From DASQZT01 sp963728965 (GTDB taxonomy: Bacteria; Acidobacteriota; Terriglobia; Bryobacterales; Bryobacteraceae), in contig CAVSMH010000006.1 in the NCBI GenBank assembly GCA_963728965.1, positions 558,001 to 622,000 on the forward strand: a DNA stretch of 64,000 nucleotides, read 5' to 3'. The notes below the pieces were generated by a model. The model was not told the DNA's origin, made no database searches, and was given only the letters and a program-made list of their open reading frames with translations. The translations under genes and the position numbers were made by a program. Of the stretch, positions 44,046-54,200 are shown piece after piece. The first letter of the stretch is position 1, and each line of letters begins with the position of its first letter.

Positions 44046-44933
44046 ATGCCGCAGACCGTCGAGTTCATCGGCTTGGGTGCGATGGGTGCACCCATGGCCG
44101 AACGGGTTCTCAAGGCCGGTTTTCCGATGTGCACCACGTTCCACCGGCGCCGTGAGCCGGCCGATGCCCTTGCCGCCCTCGGGAACACCGTTGTCGATTC
44201 ACCTGCCGAAGTGGCCCGCCGCACCGATATCGTCATTACCATCGTTCCCGCGGATGCGGAGCTCAGAGCCGTGGTCGAGTCTATCGCCGGGGATCTGGCC
44301 CCCGGCAAGATTCTGATCGACATGACCACAGCCACGGCCGCCACCCTGCTCGACCTCGAGCAGAGACTCACACCCCGCGGCGTCCGGATTCTCGACGCGC
44401 CCGTCAGCGGCGGTACGGCGGGGGCCGTCGCGGGCACCCTCACCATCATGGTCGGCGGCGAGGCGGCGCTCCTTGAAGAGTGCCGCCCGCTGCTCTCTGC
44501 CATGGGTACGCGCATCATCCACGTGGGCCCGGTCGGACAAGGCAAGGTCGTCAAAATCGTCAATCAAGCCATGGCCGCCATCCACATGCTCGCCATCGGC
44601 GAGGCTTTCGCGCTCGGCGTCCGCTGCGGCGCCGATCCGGCCACCCTGTACAGCGTCATCAAAGAGTCTTCCGGCTACTCCCGGATGATGGACTCGCGGC
44701 TGCCCGGCTTCCTGCTGGCGGGTTCGTTCCAGCCCGGGTTCAAACTCGATCTCATGAAGAAGGATGTCAACCTCGCGCTCGACTCCGCCCGCGCACAGTC
44801 CATCCCTCTGATGCTTACCTCCGTGGCTGGACAGGTCTTCTCGGCGGCCAGCACCGCCGGAAAGGGCAACGCCGATTTCTCGGCCGCCGCCCAGTTCCTG
44901 GCCGGCCTGGCCCAAGTGGAGTTCAAGGCATGA
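44046..44933 (+). CDS. NAD(P)-dependent beta-hydroxyacid dehydrogenase
   Basis: 295 residues from the ATG at 44046, with GGAGG upstream. Family features: the dinucleotide-binding GLGAMGAPMA (residues 9-18), the substrate loop DAPVSGGTAGA, and the catalytic lysine region GQGKVVKIVNQ. Members include 3-hydroxyisobutyrate dehydrogenase, tartronate-semialdehyde reductase and L-threonate dehydrogenase. Here it is the first gene of an operon with RraA, Ldh2, Fe-ADH and ALDH enzymes, which favours a small hydroxy acid from sugar-acid breakdown. The stop overlaps the next ATG (ATGA). Confidence 0.85.
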   Translation: MPQTVEFIGLGAMGAPMAERVLKAGFPMCTTFHRRREPADALAALGNTVVDSPAEVARRTDIVITIVPADAELRAVVESIAGDLAPGKILIDMTTATAATLLDLEQRLTPRGVRILDAPVSGGTAGAVAGTLTIMVGGEAALLEECRPLLSAMGTRIIHVGPVGQGKVVKIVNQAMAAIHMLAIGEAFALGVRCGADPATLYSVIKESSGYSRMMDSRLPGFLLAGSFQPGFKLDLMKKDVNLALDSARAQSIPLMLTSVAGQVFSAASTAGKGNADFSAAAQFLAGLAQVEFKA

Positions 44934-45571
44934 ACCTCAATTCCGAAATAGTGGCCGAGCGCTTCGTCGGCTTCGATCCCGCAACGCTCTATGAGGCTGC
45001 GGGTCACCAAGGCATGGTGGATCCTTCCATCCGTCCGGCTTGGCCCGGCGCGCGGCTCTGCGGTATCGTGGCTACGCTCCAGTGTCCTCCGGGCGACAAT
45101 CTCATGCTCCACCACGCCGTGGCCGCGGCCAAACCCGGCGTCATCCTGGTGGCCAACCTGGGCGGGTATCTGCTCACCGGCGCCTGGGGCGAAATTCTGA
45201 CCGCCGCCGCGCAGGCCAAAGCCGTGGCCGGACTAGCCGTGGATGGTGCCGTGCGCGACATTGTCGCCATTGCCGAACGCGGCTTTCCGGTGTTCAGCCG
45301 CGGCCTCGCCATCGGCGCCTGCACCAAGGAGCGCTTCGGCTCGCTCGATCAGCCGATCCAGTTTGGCGGTGTGACGGTGCGTTCGGGCGACATCATCGTG
45401 GGCGATGCCGATGGCCTCGTCATCGTCAGCCAGGACCGCGCCGAGAAGATCCTCGAGGCGGCCACTGCCCGCCGATTGCGGGAGGCCGAAATTATGGACG
45501 AGCTGGCGCGCGGCAAGACCACACTCGAACTCCTGCGGCTCCCCCCGATGCCCGGAGCGCCGCGCTCATGA
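44930..45571 (+). CDS. RraA-family protein, probable class II 4-hydroxy-2-oxoacid aldolase
   Basis: 213 residues. It shows the RraA/HMG-aldolase fold signature: GDNLMLHHAVAAAKPGVILV, then GGYLLTGAWGEILTAAAQAK and LAVDGAVRDI, where the Arg and Asp of V-R-D bind substrate and Mg2+. HMG/CHA aldolases cleave 4-hydroxy-4-methyl-2-oxoglutarate or related acids to pyruvate; RraA of E. coli instead inhibits RNase E. Its place in a catabolic operon, with ATGA overlaps on both sides, supports an enzyme. The C-terminal helix (about 175-213) is longer than in RraA. Confidence 0.8.
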   Translation: MNLNSEIVAERFVGFDPATLYEAAGHQGMVDPSIRPAWPGARLCGIVATLQCPPGDNLMLHHAVAAAKPGVILVANLGGYLLTGAWGEILTAAAQAKAVAGLAVDGAVRDIVAIAERGFPVFSRGLAIGACTKERFGSLDQPIQFGGVTVRSGDIIVGDADGLVIVSQDRAEKILEAATARRLREAEIMDELARGKTTLELLRLPPMPGAPRS

Positions 45572-46653
45572 GCAGCGTCGTGGATACCCCCGAAGCCGTT
45601 TCGCACCGCTTCCCGGCCGAGGACTTGACCGGCTTCTGCCGCGCCGTCCTCGAGCGCCTCGACGTGCCCGCTGCCGATGCCCGCCACGTGGCCGACTGCC
45701 TGGTGCTGGCCGAGTTGCGCGGCGTGGATTCGCATGGCATCGTCCGTCTCCCGGTGTATGCCAAACGGCTCCAGGCCAAGGTGGTCAACGCGCGCCCGGA
45801 GATCCGCATCGAACCACGCGCCGCGGCGGTCTCGCTGGTGGATGGCGACAACGGACTGGGGCCCGTGGTGGGTGCGCACGCCATGGCTGAAGCTCTCCGC
45901 CTTGCCGAAGCCTCCGGCATCGGGTATGTAGGCGTCCGCGGCAGCAACCATTTTGGTGCCGCGGCGTACTACATATCGCAGGCCATTGCCAAAGGCTACA
46001 TCGGCTGCGCCATCTCCAATGCGCCACCCAACATGGCGGCGTTCGGCGGGCGCGTGCGCTTTCTCGGCACCAACCCGATGGCGTTCGGCATCCCCGCGGG
46101 CAGGGAACGCCCGCTGCTGTTCGACGCGTCGTCGAGCGTGGTGGCACGCCGCAAAATCATTATGGCCGCGCACCGCAACCTCTCCATTCCGGCAGGCTGG
46201 GCCATCGATCCCGAAGGCCGCCCGACCACCGACGCGTCCGCCGCGCTGGCGGGGGCCGTGCTCCCCTTCGGCGGCCCCAAAGGCTCGGCCATCTCCTTCA
46301 TCATCGATATCCTCTCGGGCGTGACCACCGGCGCGGCGTTCGCCCTGCACCTCAACACGCTTGAAAACCTCGGTGCGGTGCAGAACGTCGGCCACGTCTT
46401 CACCGCCGTGCGCACCGACCTGTTCCTTCCCGCGGCCGAATTCGCCCGCCGCATGGACGAGATCCTCGGCATGCTCAAGTCCTCCCCTCCGGCCGCGGGT
46501 GTCGAGCGCGTGCTCGTGCCCGGCGAGCTGGAGTACAACATCGAGGCGCTCTACCGCGCGCTCGGCATCCCCGTGCCGGACGAAGTGGTGGGACAACTGA
46601 GCGAACTGGGCAACCATGTCGGCGTGCCCTTCCGCCATGGTGGTTCCTTATGA
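45568..46653 (+). CDS. malate/L-lactate dehydrogenase family (Ldh2) oxidoreductase
   Basis: 361 residues, starting in the upstream stop codon. It has the Ldh2 signatures: LRGVDSHGIVRLPVYAKRL with the catalytic His near residue 53, the VRGSNHFGAAAYY segment, MAFGIPAG, and GWAIDPEGRPTTD followed by PFGGPKGSAISF. These NAD(P)-dependent enzymes reduce or oxidise 2-hydroxy/2-oxo acids (malate, sulfolactate, ureidoglycolate, 2,3-diketogulonate). The fold differs from classic lactate dehydrogenases. The substrate is inferred only broadly from the operon. The next gene overlaps by 4 bp. Confidence 0.85.
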   Translation: MSSVVDTPEAVSHRFPAEDLTGFCRAVLERLDVPAADARHVADCLVLAELRGVDSHGIVRLPVYAKRLQAKVVNARPEIRIEPRAAAVSLVDGDNGLGPVVGAHAMAEALRLAEASGIGYVGVRGSNHFGAAAYYISQAIAKGYIGCAISNAPPNMAAFGGRVRFLGTNPMAFGIPAGRERPLLFDASSSVVARRKIIMAAHRNLSIPAGWAIDPEGRPTTDASAALAGAVLPFGGPKGSAISFIIDILSGVTTGAAFALHLNTLENLGAVQNVGHVFTAVRTDLFLPAAEFARRMDEILGMLKSSPPAAGVERVLVPGELEYNIEALYRALGIPVPDEVVGQLSELGNHVGVPFRHGGSL

Positions 46654-47820
46654 ACCTCAACGTTTCGCAGGTCTTCAATTTTCTGCCGGTGCCTACCGAC
46701 ATCCACTTCGGCTGCGGGGTGGTGCGCACGCTTCCGGACCGCATCCGCGCCCTGGGGGGTTCCAAGGTCTTCGTCGTCACCGACCCGGGGGTTCGGGGGG
46801 CCGGCATCCTCGACGAAGTCACCCAAGCCCTCCGCGACGGGGGCATGGAATTCTCGGTATGTGATACCGTGAAGCCCGATTCGGGCTCCGCCCTGATCGA
46901 TGAGACCGTCGCGGCGCTGAAACAGAGCGGCGCCGACGCCGTGGCCGGCATCGGTGGCGGAAGTTCGCTTGATACGCGAAGGCCGTCGCCGCGCTTGCCA
47001 CCAACCCCGGGAGCTGCCTCGATTACGTCGGCCTGCACAAAATCCGTAACCGCCCGCTGCCCATGGTGGCCATCCCCACCACCGCCGGCACCGGCAGCGA
47101 GGTCACGCTCTGGAGCGTCTTTACCGACGAGACCCGCGCCATGAAGGTGGCCATCGGAAGCACCCTCGTATACCCCGCGGTGGCCCTGTGCGATCCGATC
47201 TCACGTTGGCGCTGCCCCCACCCATCACCGCCGCGACCGGCATGGACGCCCTGGCGCATGCTATCGAGTGCTCGACCAACAACGCCTGCCAGCCGATCTC
47301 CGCCGCGCTCGCCCTCGGCGCCATCGAGCTGATCGGCCGCCATCTCCGCAGCGCCGTCCTCAACGGCCGCACCCGCGAGTCGCGGTATGCCATGATGCTT
47401 GCCTCCACGATGGCCGGCATCGCCATGAACCCCACCCGCCTGGGGCTGGCGCACGCGCTTGCCATGCCGCTGGGGAGCTGGGACCTGCGTGTGCCGCATG
47501 GCTTCGCGCTCGCCATCACCCTGCCCGCGGTCATGGAATTCAACTATCTGGCCGAGCCCGACCGTTTCGTGGAAGTGGCGCGGGCGCTGGGTGAACCCGT
47601 GGATGGCGTCCCGCGGCTCGATGCCGCCCGCCGGGCCGTGGACGCGGTGCGCCGGCTGGCCCGCGATGTCGGCATTCCCGAAAAGCTCTCCGAGTTCGGC
47701 TTGCGCGAAGAACACATCCGCCCCGTGGTGGACGAAGCCATGAAGAGCGGCAACGTCCCGGTGAACCCGCGCCGTACCTGCGCCGAGGACCTCAGCCGTA
47801 TCCTGCGCCAAGTGCTCTAA
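46650..47820 (+). pseudogene. iron-containing alcohol dehydrogenase with two single-base deletions
   Basis: In three frames in order, the sequence gives a full-length Fe-ADH of about 390 residues. Frame one carries GCGVVRTLPDRI and GIGGGSSLDT; frame two has PMVAIPTTAGTGSEVT; frame three has ATGMDALAHAIECSTN, GLAHALAMPLG and VPHGFALAI, the metal-binding His and Asp residues. The first shift is after 46976 (GATACGCG where GATACGGCG is expected), the second after 47197 (CCGATC where CCGGATC is expected). Each is the loss of one G from a GG pair. Either the gene is inactive or these are base-calling errors; everything else looks under selection. It would oxidise or reduce a hydroxy-aldehyde. Confidence 0.8.
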
Positions 47821-47822
47821 CT

Positions 47823-49268
47823 ATGGAACGCCACGTCAACTACATAGCCGGAAAATGGGTGCCGCCTGCCGCCGGCGCGTACTACACCACCCACAATCCC
47901 GCCCATCCCGATCAGGCTCTGGGCGAGTTCCCGGCCTCCTCGCCACCGGATGCCGATGCCGCCGTCACCGCTGCCGCCGCGGCCTTCCCCGCCTGGGGAG
48001 AAACGCCCGGGCCGCAGCGGGGCGCCATCCTGTTCCGCTTCGCCCAATTGCTGGAAGATTCCAAAGCGGAACTCGCCCGCATCGTCACCCTCGAGCAGGG
48101 TAAGGCGCCCGGCGAATCCATGGGCGAAGTCGGCCGCGCCGTGGTGGAAGCCCGCTCTATGGCGGGCGAAGCCAGCCGTCCGCTCGGCCAAACCTACCCA
48201 AGCGAGCGCGCCGGGTTCACCTGCCAGACCGTGCTCGAACCGCTCGGCGTCGTGGCTACCATCTGCCCCTGGAATTTCCCGGTAGTCACTCCGGTGCGCA
48301 AGATCGCACCCGCCCTCGCCTTCGGCAACGCGGTGGTGTTCAAACCCGCGTCGCTGACCCCGTGGACCGCCGCCTTCCTGATGGGCCTGCTCGAAAAGGC
48401 GGGCCTGCCCGCGGGCGTGGTCAACCTTGTCATCGGACCCGGCTCAGCCGTCGGCAACTTCCTGGTTTCCGACCGCCGCGTGCAGGGCATCTCCTTCACC
48501 GGGTCGAGCGACATCGGCCTGCGTGTCTCCGAGGGAGCGGCGCGCCGGCTGGCGGGCGTGCAGCTCGAGTTCGGCGGCAAGAACCCCGCCATCATCGCCG
48601 ATTACGACGATCTGGAGGGCGCCGCCCGGGAAATCGTCTCCGCCGCCTTTTTGTGCAGCGGCCAGCGGTGCACCGCGCTGAGCCGGGTGATCGTCCTCGA
48701 ATCGCAGGCCGATGCCCTGGTTGAAAAACTCCTCTGCCACATGGGCCGCATCCGCGTCGGCGATGGCATGGCCGAGGGGACCACCATGGGGCCGCTGGTC
48801 AGCCTGAACCAATTCGATATTGTGGATGGCTACGTGCGCCGCGGTATCGAGTCCGGCCGTCCCGTGCTCGCCGGCGGCGGACCCCTCACCCGGGACCCCG
48901 GGCGCGAAGGCTACTACTACTCCCCCACCCTGTTCGAGCGCGTACCGGCCGATTCGCCGCTCGCCCGGGAAGAGATCTTCGGCCCGGTGCTTCCCGTCAT
49001 CCGGGTAAGGGATGCCGGTGACGCTCTGGCCATTGCCAACGACACCCGCTACGGCCTCGCCGCCGCCGTCTTCACCTCGCGGCCCGAGCTCATGCAGAAA
49101 TTCGCGGCCGGCCTGCAGACCGGCATGGTCCACATCAACCACGGCACTGCCAGCCAGGCTCACGTGCCGTTTGGAGGAAGAAAGGATTCCGGGATCGGGC
49201 CCTTTTCCATCGGTCCGACCGCCCGGGACTCCTTCACCCGCGTCAAGGCTGTCTATGCGAGATGGTAA
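47823..49268 (+). CDS. NAD(P)-dependent aldehyde dehydrogenase, semialdehyde type
   Basis: 481 residues starting 2 bp after the preceding stop. Standard ALDH motifs are present: ICPWNFPVVTPVRKIAPAL, the FTGSSDIG cofactor loop, LEFGGKNP with the general-base Glu, and SGQRCTALS with the nucleophilic Cys (about residue 283), then EEIFGPVLPV. It is closest in style to succinate-semialdehyde and 2-oxoglutarate-semialdehyde dehydrogenases. It would oxidise the aldehyde made by upstream enzymes to a central-metabolism acid. The GntR gene starts 14 bp before its stop. Confidence 0.88.
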   Translation: MERHVNYIAGKWVPPAAGAYYTTHNPAHPDQALGEFPASSPPDADAAVTAAAAAFPAWGETPGPQRGAILFRFAQLLEDSKAELARIVTLEQGKAPGESMGEVGRAVVEARSMAGEASRPLGQTYPSERAGFTCQTVLEPLGVVATICPWNFPVVTPVRKIAPALAFGNAVVFKPASLTPWTAAFLMGLLEKAGLPAGVVNLVIGPGSAVGNFLVSDRRVQGISFTGSSDIGLRVSEGAARRLAGVQLEFGGKNPAIIADYDDLEGAAREIVSAAFLCSGQRCTALSRVIVLESQADALVEKLLCHMGRIRVGDGMAEGTTMGPLVSLNQFDIVDGYVRRGIESGRPVLAGGGPLTRDPGREGYYYSPTLFERVPADSPLAREEIFGPVLPVIRVRDAGDALAIANDTRYGLAAAVFTSRPELMQKFAAGLQTGMVHINHGTASQAHVPFGGRKDSGIGPFSIGPTARDSFTRVKAVYARW

Positions 49269-50066
49269 GGCGATCAAGGCGGTTCTCGAGCCGCTGAAGG
49301 ACAACATGCAGTTGGGCACGCGCGTTTACCAGGCGCTGCTCAACAGCATCGTCAGCGGACTGGTCGAACCCGGCGCGCCGCTGCGCCCCGATGCCTTCGC
49401 CCGACAGCTCGAAGTCAGCACCACGCCCGTCCGCGAAGCCATGCAGCGTCTCGAAAACGACGGCCTCGCGGTCAAGCTTCCGAACCGCGGCTGGTTCGTC
49501 CGCGAGTACACCGACCAGCAGGTGCGCGAACTCTATGAAGTGCGGGCCGCATTGGAGTGCTTCAGCGTCCGGCTTGCCTGCCGGCGCATCTCCGATGACG
49601 ACCTCGCCTGGCTTCGCAGCCACCAGCAAACCGGCGAAGCCGCTCTGGCGGCCGGCGATATGGACGCCTACCGCGTCTACAACCGCGATCTCCACGAGGC
49701 CATCTTCCGGGCCTCCGGGAACTCGAACCTGAACGGCGTCATGGGCCAGATTCGTCTCCAGACCGAAATGCTCATGGCCAAAACCATCCGCATCATCGGC
49801 CGTCCCTTGCGCGCCATCGAGGAACACCATCGACTGATCGAGCTCGTCGCCGCCCGCGAGGCCGGCGAGGCGGAACGGCTGATGGAAGTTCACATCTTGA
49901 GCGCCCTCGAAGACATTCTCCGTTGGGGGCGCTTTGCGAACGACGGGCTGGAGCCGGAATCCGGACCCGGCCACAGGGGTGAGGCAGGGGCCGTCTCCGC
50001 GTTCCCTGACCATTGCGTAGTACGGTGCAGCCAGGCTTGCCGCCTGTCCACAGAAAGGTTGAGACG
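49255..50066 (+). CDS. GntR-family (FCD domain) transcriptional regulator, 3' end unclear
   Basis: The N-terminal winged helix is clear (VSGLVEPGAPLRPDAFARQ, VSTTPVREAMQRLENDG, PNRGWFV; about residues 28-85), followed by an all-helical FCD ligand domain with VYNRDLHEAIFRASGN and EEHHRLIELVAAREA that ends near residue 225 (about nt 49930). The reading frame then has no stop and continues through low-quality sequence into the next gene at 50994. A family-typical end would be close to 49980, where a TGA exists in another frame, so a frameshift probably removed the stop; I end the feature before the next start. As a regulator it likely controls the operon from the site at 43989-44017. Confidence 0.75.
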
Positions 50067-50994
50067 ATGCATAGAACCGTGTTGTTCCTATTGGCCGCTG
50101 GATTGGCCTGGTCCCAGGCCGGCCAGCAGGCCCGACCTGCGCCAGCGCCTTCCGCGACAGTTTCTCAAAGCCCGGGTGTACACACCCGAGGAGGATTCGA
50201 AAGTCCTCAAGCTCTACGATGGGCTTCGCACCTGCGATGTGATCGACGGCCTGGACGTGGTCGGACTCCAGGGTGTCACGGTGATGAGCCAGAACATCCG
50301 CCCGCTGTGGCGTGACGAGCAGAAGATCACTCATCGTATCCATGGAATCGCCATCACTCTGCGCATCGTCCCCGCGCAGGAAACGGCGCCCAAGTTCGGT
50401 TCCCATGCTGCGGAACGCACCTGGGAAGCGGGAGGCTGGGGCCCGCCCGCCGAACTTCGCGCCGAAACAGGGGGCCGCCGCGGCGGCGGCTACAACGCCC
50501 TGGTCAAGCCCGGGTCGGCGCTGGTGGTCGATAACCAGGCGCACGACAACGGGTTCTGCGGCTCGAATATGGGGATGACGCTGTTCGGCCGCAGCCTGCG
50601 TGGCTTTGTCAGCAACTCCATCTGCCGCGACACGGATGAAATGACCATGCTTCGGATCCCCGTCTACCAGGACCCCGTGCAGGCGCCGCGCGGCATCAAC
50701 CAGGGCCGCAACTGGGTCGAATCCTATAACAACCCGGTGGTGGTCGGCGGCGTTCTGGTGATGTCGGGCGATTTGATCGTGGCCGATAACGACGGCGTCG
50801 CCGTGGTCCCCCGCGCCAAAGCCGAGCAGGTGGCCGAGATCTCCCGCTGGATCTACGAAGACGACGAAGTCAAACGCGGCAAGATCTACGACACCTTCAA
50901 AGTCCCGCGCGACTGGACGGTCCAGGGCCACACCAATCCCCCGCCGGCTACCGACACGCCGCTGAACCCGGCGCCCGTCTGGCAGAAGAAGTAG
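50067..50994 (+). pseudogene. secreted RraA-like (HMG aldolase-type) protein, frameshifted near the signal peptide
   Basis: The ATG at 50067 begins a good signal peptide (VLFLLAAGLAWSQAGQQA) in one frame. The mature RraA-like protein (LYDGLRTCDVIDGLDVVG, GGGYNALVKPGSALVVDNQ, NQGRNWVESYNNPVVVGGV, MSGDLIVADNDGVAVV) runs in the next frame to 50994. The offset equals two lost bases or one gained base between about 50100 and 50165. An exported RraA-like protein is unusual, since known RraA and HMG aldolases are cytoplasmic. The mature part is collinear with the operon's cytoplasmic RraA but has large insertions and a longer C-terminus rich in Pro. Confidence 0.7.
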
Positions 50995-51012
50995 CGCTGT
51001 CCGGTTCGTGAC

Positions 51013-51028
51013 GCAGGCTGCCGCCTGC
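51013..51028 (+). terminator. hairpin after the RraA-like gene
   Basis: GCAGGC (51013-51018) and GCCTGC (51023-51028) with loop TGCC, 19 bp after the stop at 50994. No T-tract. It could end the operon or serve the leader of the receptor gene, which has GAAGGAGG before its ATG at 51225. Confidence 0.35.
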
Positions 51029-51224
51029 CGTGGGCTTCCGCCCCGCCACGCATTCGTTCCCCGGTATGCTGCGGACGTTCATCCATCCGCAGCCGCCCGT
51101 GTTCCGTACAGGCCGGACAGAGCCTGGCCTGAATCCTCAACCGGCAGGTTGCCCTGCCCATCCTGGCGCCGGTATTCGCCCGGCCTTGCCAGCAAGTCCT
51201 GCGCTCTTGCGAAGGAGGCTTGGG

Positions 51225-54200
51225 ATGAGATCAAGCAAAACGTTTTGGCTGTTATCAACTGCGCTTCTCTGCGTCTGGGCCCCTCTGTCCGCACAGGAAG
51301 CGCGTGGCACACTACTGGGCCGCGTTGTCGATCCAACCGATGCCGTCATCGTGGACGCCAAAGTGGAAGCCCTCAACACCGACACCGGCGTGCGGTTTTC
51401 CTCCACCACGAACGCGACCGGCGACTACATCGTACCGTTCCTGATTCCGGGACCGTATACCATCACCGTTAGCAGTAAAGGGTTCCGGAACTACACCCGC
51501 AGCGGAATCGTGGTGCGCCAGAGCGAGCGCGTCACGATCGACGTGGCCATGCAACTCGGCGAGGCCTCGCAAACTGTCGAGGTCAGCAGCCAGTCGCCGC
51601 TGCTCGACACCTCGACGGCGTCGATGGGCCAGGTAGTCGAGAGCAAAACCATTTTGGATCTGCCCATCAAGGACGGCATGGTGCTGATGATGGCGACCCT
51701 CACGCCGGGCGTCACCTTCACTCCCGAATCCGCCGGCTACGTGCGCCCGTTCGACACGTCCTCGCCGTCGAACATGTCGATTGACGGCACCCGCGCCGGC
51801 AGCAACGAGTTCATGGTGGATGGCGCCTCCAACATGCAGCGCGGCGAAATCGCCTACTCGCCGCCGCCCGGCGTGGTGGAGGAATTCAAAGTACAGACCG
51901 CGACCTTCGATGCCGCTTACGGATTCATGTCCGGCGCCGCCGTCAACATGACCATCAAGAGCGGTACGAACAGCCCGCACGGCCAGATCTACTATTTCAT
52001 GCAGAACCCGGTGTTGAACGCCAACAAGTACTTCCGCCTGGCCGTCGGCAAGCCGCAGTTCCGCCTGTACCGCTACGGCGGCAGCGTCAGCGGCCCGGTC
52101 TATATTCCGAAGGTCTACGACGGCCGGAACCGGACCTTCTTCATGTATGGCTACGAAGGCATCTGGAGCTTCGATCCGTCGCCGTGGGTGGTGGAAGCGG
52201 TACCGACTCCCGCGGAACGCAGCGGCGATTTCTCGGCGTTGCTCGGTATCAATTCGCGATACCAGATTTACGATCCGTACTCCATCACGCCGGCCGCCGG
52301 CGGACGCTTCAGTCGCAGTCCGCTCGCGAACAATGTCATTCCCAAGAGCCTTATCCACCCGGTGGCCGCCAACATCGCAGCCCTCTGGGACCTGCCCAAC
52401 CAGGCCGGCACGGTGGACGGAACCAACAATTATCAGAAAGGCAAGAACGCCCAGGACATCTACTGGAACCACATCGTCCGCATCGACCACAACATCTCCG
52501 ACAAGCAGCGCATCTACGTGCGCACCAATTTCACCTCGTTGCTGTGCCCGGAGAATATCCGCCAGAACCGCACGGTGGGCGACAACTTCTACCGCTACAA
52601 CCGAGGAGCGGCCGCGGACCATGTCTACACCATCGGCCCACGGTTCTTCCTGCAATCCCGTTACACGCTTACGCGATTTATCACGGGGTACCTTCCCTAT
52701 CAGGAGGGTTGGGATCTGGCCGGCCTGGGCTTCGCTTCCACGTACATCAACCAGCTCAAAGGCCTCGACTCCCACGCGCTGAAATTCCCCAATATCGCGG
52801 TGGCCGGCTATTCCCCGCTGGGCGGCGTGAACAGCGACAACCGGCGCAACAGCAACACGCACGAGTTCGCGTTCAACGCCACCAACATCATCGGGCCGCA
52901 CACCATCCGTTCGGGGGTGGCGTACCGGCTGTACCTGGAAAACACATACGATCTGGGCAATTCGTCGGGCGCCCTGAATTTCGATACCGCGTGGACGCGC
53001 GGGCCGCTCGACACGTCGTCATCCGCACCGATCGGCCAGGGAATGGCGAGCTTCCTCTACGGTCTCCCGTCCGGCGGCAACCTGCCCATCAACGACAACT
53101 ACGCCGAGCAGACGCGCTACTGGGCCTTCTACACGCAGGACGACTGGAAGGTCAGCCGCAAGCTCACGCTGAGCCTTGGATTGCGCTATGAATTGCCCTC
53201 GCCGCTGACCGAGCGCTACAACCGAAGCGTACGCGGATTCGACGCCAATGGCTCGATCCCCATCGCTGCGCAGGCGTTGCAGAACTATGCCGCGTCTCCG
53301 ATCCCGCAGGTGCCGGTGGGCCAGTTCGCGGTACGCGGCGGACTCACCTTCGCCGGCGCCAACGGAGCGCCACGCGAGCTGTGGGACACGGCCAAAAAGA
53401 ACTTCATGCCGCGTCTCGGGTTCGCGCTTTCGATCACGCCGTTGACGGTTCTCCTCGGCGGCTATGGCATCTACTTCGAGCCGCTGGGCATCACCAATGT
53501 GCAGGTGAACCAAACGGGTTTCAGCTCGTCCACCGCCTTGTGCCGTCGCTCGATAACGGCCAGACCTACGATGCCACGCTTACCAACCCGTTCCCGGGCG
53601 GCCTGCTGTCGGCCTCGGGGGCTTCGGGCGGTGTCTCCACCTTCCTGGGGCAAGGCATCAGCTTTTTCCCGCAAAACCTGGTGAACCCGTACATGCAGCG
53701 CTGGCAGTTTGCCTTGCAGCGGCAGTTGCCATCGAATTCGCTGATCGAAGTTTCCTATGTCGGCAACCGCGGTACGCGTCTGCGCGTGACGCGCGATCTC
53801 AATCCGGTGCCGCGCAATTACCTGAGAGCACTTCGCCGTTCCGGGACCAGCCGGCCATCGATTTTCTGAACTCGCAGGTCGCGAACCCGTTCTATCCGCT
53901 GCTGCCGCGGACCAATCTCTCCGGCACCACGGTCTCGCGCTCGCAGCTGCTGCGGCCCTATCCGCAGTTCAGCGGGTCAGCGCCGCCGTGAACTCCGGCT
54001 ACTCCTGATATCACGCCATGCAGGTGCGGCTCGAAAAACGATTCTCGCAAGGCCTGGCCGCTTCGCTCTCCTATACCTGGTCGAAGCTGATGGAGGCCAC
54101 CAGCTACCGGAACTCCACGGATATCCTGCCGGAGGAGGTAATCTCGTCGGCGGACCGGACCCAACGCACAGCGCTGACGCTGATCTACGAGCTGCCGTTC

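Noticed and set aside
49255..50994. A natural GntR-RraA fusion protein
   Set aside because: The linker crosses a signal peptide coded in another frame and neighbouring genes have similar one-base losses, so two separate genes are more likely.
54006..54008. TGA read as selenocysteine or reassigned Trp codon
   Set aside because: The residue is Trp in the family pattern, no SECIS-like stem is evident, and TGA acts as the normal stop for many genes here.
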